A stretch of DNA of 64,000 bases from Marthasterias glacialis (lineage: Eukaryota; Echinodermata; Asteroidea; Forcipulatida; Asteriidae): assembly GCA_911728455.2 (NCBI GenBank), contig OU452232.1, positions 4,472,501 through 4,536,500 on the forward strand. Direction: 5' to 3'. Position numbers and translations under genes: made by a program. Each line of letters starts with the position of its first letter. Within the stretch, counting starts at the first letter, position 1. The notes under the pieces were generated by a model that was given only the letters and a program-made list of their open reading frames with translations, had not been told where the DNA came from and did no database searches. Of the stretch, positions 56,295-64,000 are shown piece by piece.

Positions 56295-57119
56295 TCATAC
56301 TTCGGTCTCTCTATCCTCAGGAATTATTCTCTTTTCAAACAGCAGGTCGTAATAAGGCTGCGACACCTTGATTGCGTGTTGGAAGTCCGCAGGCAAGGAA
56401 AGCACATCAACTGGCTTTGGCTCCTTGTAGCTGAAGCAGCTGCTCTTAAGAGCTTTCTCGTAGACCCCAATATGTTGCATCAGTTTCAAGCTGCTGGCCC
56501 AAGACTGGGTCACATTAACTTGTGGATCCCAGTCAAGCATACTGGTCTTGAAGGGCACACCAACGGCCTCGCAGTAGCGCCTGATCATCTGTTCTGGGTA
56601 TTTCAGGATGTCTTCTGAGTCCAGGACGACGGGCTCTTCCCCTGTGGTCTCCAGGAGGTGGTGGTAGAGGTCATAGAGTTGTTTGAATGCATAGCCTTCC
56701 GGTAGTATGTACTTCAGCATGCTGTAGTTTCTCAGAATCGGCATGTTGCAGACGTCGTGGAAAGAGGCCATGGACCTTGCAGGGTCACGAATCAGAATCG
56801 TATGGGTGAACCCATCGGGCAGCGAGTCGTAGCGTTCATTGAGGGAGTATGCGTGGTCTTTTCCGAAGACATAGTCCTTCTCGTAGAACTCGGCCTCCAT
56901 CATTTTCTTCACCTTGGCATAGGAGTAGTCGTGCTCAACTGGCATGAACGGCGTGTTCAGGAACGTGCGGTCCGGTCCGAAGTAGTAAGCGGCCGTGTAG
57001 GGTTCATGGACAAGGGCCACATTCCCGAGTCCGCTCATGCACCGTTCGAAGGCTGTTGAGACGGAGCGAGGGACAGTCCAAAGGAAAATTCGTTTTGGCT
57101 GCGTTGTTGCCGACTCCAT
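56295..57119 (-). CDS. Stand-alone sulfotransferase of the BCAT-like family, intronless CDS
   Basis: One open frame of 274 residues, starting at ATG 57119-57117 (MESATTQPKRIFLW). Sulfotransferases of this type bind PAPS in a P-loop-like fold. The N-terminal loop IFLWTVPRSVSTAFERCM is the 5'-phosphosulfate site, and LIRDPARSMASFHDV is the 3'-phosphate site with Arg and Ser. There is no signal peptide or anchor, so it should be soluble. In animal annotations such proteins are often named 'branched-chain-amino-acid aminotransferase-like', after plant proteins that fuse this domain to an aminotransferase; no aminotransferase part is present here. A splice-acceptor-like ATCAACAG sits about 45 bases upstream of the ATG, so a leader exon may exist further right. 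The true acceptor substrate is unknown. Confidence 0.85.
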   Translation of the reverse strand: MESATTQPKRIFLWTVPRSVSTAFERCMSGLGNVALVHEPYTAAYYFGPDRTFLNTPFMPVEHDYSYAKVKKMMEAEFYEKDYVFGKDHAYSLNERYDSLPDGFTHTILIRDPARSMASFHDVCNMPILRNYSMLKYILPEGYAFKQLYDLYHHLLETTGEEPVVLDSEDILKYPEQMIRRYCEAVGVPFKTSMLDWDPQVNVTQSWASSLKLMQHIGVYEKALKSSCFSYKEPKPVDVLSLPADFQHAIKVSQPYYDLLFEKRIIPEDRETEV

Positions 57120-57492
57120 GTTACCAATGCTTGATGATTTCAATGGAAGGAAAGAGTTTTACTGTTGATCAAAAAGAAACAAAACAATCATCAGTCTTAA
57201 AGACAAAGCAAAGGGTTGGCAATCATCGACAATTTTAATTTATCTTTAATTTTTCGAGTTATTTAAAAAAAAAAAGTTCATATCAATAATAACCATTAAA
57301 CAATTTTCGTCTAAAATGTATTTATTTTATTATACACATCAAAAACCACAATATCGTTAGCGCCGATAACAGGATAAATAGGAAACGAGAAGAATGTGCA
57401 GTTTTAGATGTGGGAGGAAAACCCCCAAATGAGGAAAACCCATGCAATCAGGTAGGGACTGAAAACCCAATCCACATGCAAGGCTCCGGCAT

Positions 57493-57740
57493 GAGGTGGG
57501 CGGATGCAGGGGGCCTAAGGGGGCTGTAAACCCCCCTAAAAAAGAAAGAGAGAGGGGGAAGGGAGAGGAAGAACAGAATCAGATACAAACGGTAAGGTAT
57601 TCTCCCATCCCGCATGTTTCCCCTCATTTTCCCCTCACTGTGATGTTGTCTCCCCCCTTTGATTATTGTAATTCGTAGCACTGACAAGCCGTTCTTGATT
57701 CTCAGCCCCCCTAAAAAAAATATTCTGGATCCGCCCATGT
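57493..57740. repeat. Low-complexity inverted element with GGGCGGATSCAG ends
   Basis: GGTGGGCGGATGCAGGGGG at the left and CTGGATCCGCCCATG at the right. The interior has matching CCCCCCTAAAAAA blocks. Related edge sequences (GTGGCGTAACCAG) occur at 27070, 36550 and 60417. Confidence 0.5.
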
Positions 57741-57744
57741 GAAT

Positions 57745-60240
57745 GCGTGTTAATACTACATTATAACATGCTCAGTATTCCACAGCAGTTTACATATACT
57801 TTGCCCCAGAAAACCAACTAACCATCCACTGACGTTGTTTGTTAAAAAGGCTCGTGTGAGGTTTGCATAGCGATAAGAACGCAGCAAAATAGAATTCAAA
57901 GTTCAACTGCATTGTCAAAGAAGTGGCAGTGTATGGAAACAACAACGTGTAACTTGTGAAAGACATTGTGGTATAGTGACCCAGATTGACCTTCACTTGA
58001 CCTTCAACTCATTTGACGAAAGAAAAACAGAAACATGTCGGCAAACACAAACATCAGGGGAAAGAAGACAATGGTTGCAAGTTGAATTTTTTGGGGACAT
58101 GTTTGCCTCTATCCACAAAATCAAACATTAACGAAAAACGACGAACGATGAACGAAAAAAAAAATGTTCTTATTGTTTGGCCCACTTTGTATATGTAATC
58201 ATAAAACATGTTTTTTGCATATTTTTGAGCTCCTGGTAATTGCAGTTTATTGATCAGGGGCTCTCCAAAGCATAAACATGGAAGGAAAACATTTACTTGC
58301 GGTTTTTTTTATGTATTTGTTATTCTTTCAGTTTTCTTCAGATCTGGAGATTTTACATTTAATTATTATATTATTATTATTATTTGAATCTAACGGATAG
58401 AAAATTGCAAATAAGGCTTGTATCTATAGCACATGGCAAAAGACATGGTTTTCTTTTTTGAGGTTTTTTTTCTTCATGTAAACTTTGAGGTCGCAGGGTC
58501 AAATCCCGGTTCAAGTAAAAAAAAATTTGTTCCCCCTCCCCCTCAAAAATTGAATTGAATTTTTCCCCCAGTCAGTTTCCCTTGTGGTTTATTAATTGTT
58601 TCTTTTAGGCTAAAGTCTAACCCAGCCCCTCCTGGTGATAGGAAATAAGATTGTACATTTTGTGTCCGACACAAAGGGGACCTGACCATTCTGTCTTCCA
58701 GCCTCGCTTGCGTAATATGGAATAGGAGTATACAACAAAATGGCGATCCTAATAAAACAATTCTAATAATGGCAACTCAACACCAAGTTAAAATCCCATG
58801 GCACTAGAATGAACTTATTGTTTAAATGTTGACACATCAAAAAATACGAATGCTGGAACATTATTTTTGTTGGATTGTTTAAAGTGTGTAACATTAATAC
58901 CCAAAACCGTTTTTGGAATAGCCATGTGGTGCTTTGCTCAATGTTATTAACCGCAGGCATGCTAATTTTGTAATTGCAAAAATAAATTAGAGGAAATGTC
59001 AAAGCAAGCCCCACAAAGTTTCGTAGACATACCAGTATATGCACTACAGTATATTTTAAAGGGAAAACAATGAAATAAACTGACGAGATAAAACGTCGCA
59101 TGCCTCCAATATTGTCTGGTACCTGTAGACGGCCATGATACTTCCAGTAGAATTTAAGCTTTACTAATGGCCAGGCCACACCCCAATCAAATTTAGACAG
59201 TGTCCGAAATGTGAGTGTTTTGACCGTGTGCATTTGCAGCAAGATCCCTGTCGCCAAGGCCTGAAAATGCTTTGCTAAAATAGGCACCGTTCCTGACTTC
59301 ATTTTATACGGGGAAAATGTCAAACGAATCTCTATAGGCTACGTTGGACTTAAACGACTTCGGCTTGGCTGCAGTGGTAACGTTGACGGATGGGACTTGT
59401 CAGCCACAGCCGAAGGCATCGATTGGGACCCAGTCTTACCTGTTGGTGTTTGCAGACTGCTGATCGGTACGACCTGGAAAGACCGGCTAAACGTGTGATG
59501 ATGGCAGCCCTGCTGTCAAGCCCGACTCAACACCCTGGACATGTGAGCAATCGACGACACCGGCAGTCCTTCATAAACCCATGCACAGAATGACTCCAGC
59601 TTCAAACATCGACTGTTAATGTAGCAAACTTATCATTTAACGACTGCAGAAACATAACAAAACAGTCACAAGCGAGCTTTGCTCGACCTAAGCTTTGAGC
59701 AATGTCAACGTTTTTTTGTGTTATTAACGTATAATTGCCGATCCTTTGTGATTAATAGCCAATGGCAGAATATAGGCATATCGCGCCACCTGATTGAGAA
59801 TACCTGTTCATAGCGCACCGGCCATGCACACGATTGAGAAGCATGCGTGGGAAGAAGAGGACAAGGTCCACGTAATTGTCAGTCTATGGACGGGTCTAAT
59901 AATAGTGTTTTTCCCAGCAATGCTTTAACGACGTCATGACGGCCTTTAGCTTAATATGGGGGAACTTAAGCAAACTCATAATCAACAAGGTGACAACGGC
60001 TGGGGGTATTATTCTCTAAATTACTCAGTGATTAGGCCTATATATATTTACAGAGTAGAAAAACAAATTAAGTAGGTTTGTTTTCAGAGGGTTGTATTTT
60101 GTGCCGTTTGGCTGTGCACTAAAAACAAAACCAAAACCCATTGTTAACCAGTGTTTTAAAACAATAAATAATATTAAACATCTCAATCAATAAAAGCTGC
60201 TACTAGAAACTAGCGTCAAAACTAAAGTTCCTGAAATAGG
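57745..60240. other. Intergenic, nothing recognised
   Basis: It contains a 186-codon minus-strand open frame (58763-59323) without recognisable domain and a patch with CGACTTCGGCTTGGCTGCAG near 59349. No gene is supported. Confidence 0.45.
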
Positions 60241-60246
60241 CCTATG

Positions 60247-60345
60247 TTAGTTTTTATAAATAACTGTGCAACCAAAGTTCCAGTAGTTTGACCGTTAGTT
60301 TTTATAAATAACTGTGCAACCAAAGTTCCAGTAGTTTGACCGTTT
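60247..60345. repeat. Direct tandem duplication, about 51-bp unit, two copies
   Basis: GTTAGTTTTTATAAATAACT through CAGTAGTTTGACCG is repeated without change. Confidence 0.85.
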
Positions 60346-60399
60346 TAATTATTTTCATTTTGTAAAAGAGATGCACTTAAAAAAATGTTAGTACACAAT

Positions 60400-63300
60400 C
60401 ATTGGTGAACATTAACAGTGGCGTAACCAGAAGGGAGGGGGTGTCTGAGTACCCCCCCCCCCCACTCAGGTCCCTTGCCCCCCTTGTCCCCCCCCAAAAA
60501 AAAAAAAAAAAAAAATCAAAAAAAAAATCTAAGAAATGCACAAATGAATGGTTCGATACATTAAATAGCCCCCAAATTATGTCTTTGTCCCGTACCCAAA
60601 TTATGTATTTGCCCCCCCCCCCCCCATGACAATGTCTACATCACAGCTTGTATAATTTACTCAGACAATCAAAACACATACACAAATACACCAACTACAA
60701 CAGATCAAAATATGTAATGCACCATTACAACTTTAACGGCGCAAGCAAGCTCGTCAAAAAAAGATTATCCCATCACTTATATATTTTCCTAATGACGTTT
60801 TTATTTGTCGTGTGTCAAAAGTTAGAACTGTTTTTTTTAGCGCATTTTGACTAATGACGAACGTTTCTTTTTGCCGCACTGATGTATTCGGGAACAAGGA
60901 CCAACGTGGTAGCACCTTTAACTTATAACAATAACTCGGAGAACATGAATGCAAAAGCCATGGGTTGAAAGTTAAAAACGGGAGCTCATTGACCTTCTTG
61001 ATGCAAAATTATTAATTAGAGGTTGGCGTGTACATACTACTAGTACAAAGCAGTAGATTTGCCAGAATAATGATAGGCTGTTAAATGTTTTGTATAGTAC
61101 CCTATAGGCTATAGAATCAAATAGAACATGAATTATTCGTACCGATAAGCAAGGAGGTATTCCCTTACTCCATGCTATAAGTGAGCTTTCTGCCTTGGGC
61201 TGAATGCGACAGCTCTCCCTGCGAAATCCATCCAAATGTTTGCCACGAACCAAGCATAATGGGAACCTATATATAACTCATGACAATAACGCAGTTCAAC
61301 TGTGGCTGCTTATAGACGGATTCAAAAGCAGTTTAAAGAGCAAATACCTACAGCTATTTTTATATAATTTCAGGGCCTAAATGTTAGTTTGTGAAAAGAA
61401 TTTCTAGAAGTATTTATCGAAGTGTTAAAGCCCCGGCTCAACATTGGTAAGCTGACTGTCAATGCTTCCATTCTTTGCACACATCAGGATATAATGTAAT
61501 AAAACCAACCTGTGAAAATGTCAGCTCATTTCGTTGTTTCGTTTGCGAGAAAACGGTAAAAATGCATTCGGCATTTTTGCACGCATTCCTATTTTAGGCA
61601 GAGTTTTCGTCTCACTGAAACGACAACTAACTTTGGATCTTACTATTTTTACTATTAGTTAGTATTTAAGTGATATCACTAAGTTTTAATATTTCATCTG
61701 TTAGACTAAAACGGCTAACCTCTATTATACAAGTCATAATTTTGACTTACATATATACTTACAGATATGAGATATATGCTATAATAATTATGACCAACAT
61801 AAAGGTGTCAAAAACAGTTATGACTTATTGGCCCAAGACATAAATGAGATTATAAGTCATATTCATGACTTGTGCTAAGTCATAATTATGACTTTCTATT
61901 TTTCCTCAATTAATCTTTAACGCTTCCGTAAAAAGGTGGAGGCCAATTTGGTATATTGCTCGAGAAATCTTCAAAAACGGTATTCTTTACGGATTAAGAA
62001 CTATACACAAAGAAACATCCGTAGTTCCATAACTACACACTATCGGTAGGCTATGTAACATGGCTCGATAATTTTAGAGCCAACTGAAATTTGACAAAGT
62101 TTCGGTTATTAAATCCAATTGATATCATGGTTCCAATAGCCAACATGTATAGTTTTGGTGATTAGAGGAGACGTACAATCAATAATTATATTGAGACAAA
62201 TTGAAAGATTATTTTCTGCACTACATTACCCTGGATTCAATAATTACAGAGTTTCCAGGAAAAAAAACATATTCATCTTTAAACAACTGTTTAACAGCAC
62301 GGCATAGACACATGGTACGTCATTGAAAAAATTAGCACTAAACAATAAAAAATACAATTTATGATAATGCCGCACGTGCATGGGTTTTAATAATGGACGA
62401 TTTGCGCAAAGCCTTTGCATTTCATATTCACAAGGGTCGGCCATTTTCCCGTGGAGTGAAATGTTTGAACATCTGTTATACTTCCCTCCAACTTGCTGTA
62501 TCGTTATCAGGCAGTGTGTATTATGCTCTCTTTGGATGAATACTGCAGAGGCAACATTGAAAGACAAGGGAAATAACAGAATCGATGTGGTGGAATTGGT
62601 AGTCGACATTTAAACTACTAAACAGAAAAAAGGGTTTCACTAAATAATTACTCTATAATAAAATTCATTTTCTTGTTAATAATAATGACATTTGTTCAAA
62701 TTCCACAACAATATTATACACTTAAGGCATGTACTGAATTCAAACTGAAGACTGGCAATTCAAATAATTAAATTCCATACAAAATCCAACGTCCCCAATT
62801 ATTAAAGTGTTTACAAGGTTTCCAAATCGTGGATTCTAAACTGTTAGTGATACAAAAAATTGTATTGATTGTTTTTTAATATGCTCCAACGACAATACAG
62901 ATCCATACATTCCGAAGGCTGCCATTGTTGTTATTCATATTTATTGCAACGTCCAATCAATATATCACTGGATAGCCCAGACACCTGTAACAAGTGCTTT
63001 TGATGAGGCAGGTTATAAGTTTAAAGGGGCGGTGTCAATGATTGTTTAGGAATAATTCAAACTTGTGCTGCACTGGAGCCAAGTCGATCAAGCCTGAAAG
63101 CAGAAATTTCCTGCTTATACAGTTGAACATTTAATAAACACTGCTTTACATATCAGCAATTCAACATGCACTTTAACTTGCCGTCTGTTCGTTGGAAGCA
63201 GATGAGTGACACAATTCATGTCAAATCCATTCTGAACGCGCAGCACACGCCAGGTACGGTTGCTTCTCGTGACCCATGAGGGAATGGGATACCAGTGAGG

Positions 63301-64000
63301 GTAGAGGTTGTTGATGCGAATCAATAGCAACCTGGGTACCCATTTGGCTACTGGTGCTGCATACTCATAAGGAGTTGAGATTGTTTCAGAAATGATTAAG
63401 GCCCAATGAACAGTAGTGTAATGCGCTACTTTGCTATTCATAAAAGTCATGGTGGACATCAACAAAGGACTTACAAATAATTCAAACAAACGGTTCCTGT
63501 CAATTGACTTGTATCATACTTTAATTTCAATTTACAATACACTGTACATTTCTGAATAATTATTATCATGTTGTTATTAAACTAGATATTTCAATTAAAA
63601 AATATCTGTCCCAAAATATCTCTTTCTAATCAACTCCAGGTATTTTATTTTAAGCCACATTATATTACGTAAAATCACTGATCCTGCTGCACTAATTTGT
63701 ATTCCTTTGTTTTTAAAACAATAAGATTCATTTGTACAAACATTAGCTTTGCTATATCCTCACACTGGCAAATTTAAGCCTTTTACAATATTACAATACA
63801 GAAAATGCATTGCACCTGATACGTTATTAACATGTTTCATACAAGCAAACTTCACAATGTCTAATACAGGCACCTGGATTTACATAAAAGCACGTTGCGA
63901 GCATTACAGGTTTCTCTCGTCTCGGAAAAAGCAACTTTACAAAAAAATAGGGCAGTTTTTTTTACGCGGTTTGTAATTATTTACGCGGGTGTTACACAAG
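60400..64000. other. Intergenic, nothing recognised
   Basis: Poly-C and poly-A tracts (60455-60625), a family B fragment (61425), and a cluster of GTCATAATTATGAC-like palindromic words at 61730-61890. The 124-codon minus-strand frame at 63115-63489 has no known motif. Confidence 0.45.
61425..61640. repeat. Family B repeat, truncated and inverted copy
   Basis: It begins TAAAGCCCCGGCTCAACATT and continues as the reverse complement of the right half of the 2802 and 40662 copies (GCGAGAAAACGGTAAAAATG, GTTTTCGTCTCACTGA). The other terminus is missing. Confidence 0.65.

Noticed and set aside
56286..57059. Plus-strand open frames of 100-110 codons
   Set aside because: Shadows of the minus-strand sulfotransferase at 56295.
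58763..59323. 186-codon minus-strand open frame
   Set aside because: No recognisable domain and no splice or promoter support. AT-rich DNA makes such frames plausible by chance.

Overview
This window is eukaryotic nuclear DNA from an animal. It is AT-rich, its genes are split by GT-AG introns, and it is dense in short inverted-repeat elements, tRNA-derived SINEs and minisatellites. Expanded HNK-1/CHST-type carbohydrate sulfotransferases, a BCAT-like stand-alone sulfotransferase and the repeat style suggest a marine invertebrate deuterostome, most likely an echinoderm. The species assignment is inference. All gene models below were assembled by hand from splice signals and reading phase.

Layout. 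(1) 0.2-18.0 kb: a divergent gene pair. On the minus strand lies a 384-residue protein of unknown function (coding exons between 192 and 7238, non-coding first exon ending at 9790). On the plus strand lies a dye-decolourising (DyP-type) haem peroxidase (10210-18019). The two presumed transcription starts are only about 230 bp apart. The DyP family is known mainly from bacteria and fungi, and the partner also reads like a bacterial hypothetical protein. Both genes carry a very short start-codon exon separated by an intron from the conserved domain. This pair is the best candidate for an undescribed system in the window. (2) 18-24 kb: no convincing gene, only SINEs, small inverted-repeat elements and one orphan exon-like ORF. 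(3) 24.1-35.1 kb: two tandem HNK-1-family carbohydrate sulfotransferase genes on the plus strand, each with a membrane-anchor exon, a stem exon and a catalytic domain. (4) 35-44 kb: repeats only. (5) 44.6-52.2 kb: MRPS14 (mitochondrial ribosomal protein uS14m) on the minus strand in three coding exons. Its last codons seed a tandem array of about 0.8 kb downstream, and its 5.1-kb first intron carries nested giant palindromes. (6) 56.3-57.1 kb: a single-coding-exon sulfotransferase on the minus strand. (7) 57.2-64 kb: no gene recognised.

Functional picture. The DyP gene and its divergent neighbour may be co-expressed and act together in an oxidative, haem-dependent reaction inside the cell, since neither predicted N-terminus looks like a signal peptide. 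The two HNK-1-type enzymes would act in the Golgi on glycans. The 56-kb sulfotransferase looks soluble. MRPS14 is a housekeeping gene. At least eight families of short inverted-repeat elements are shared between introns and intergenic regions, and one family has perfect 9-bp target duplications.
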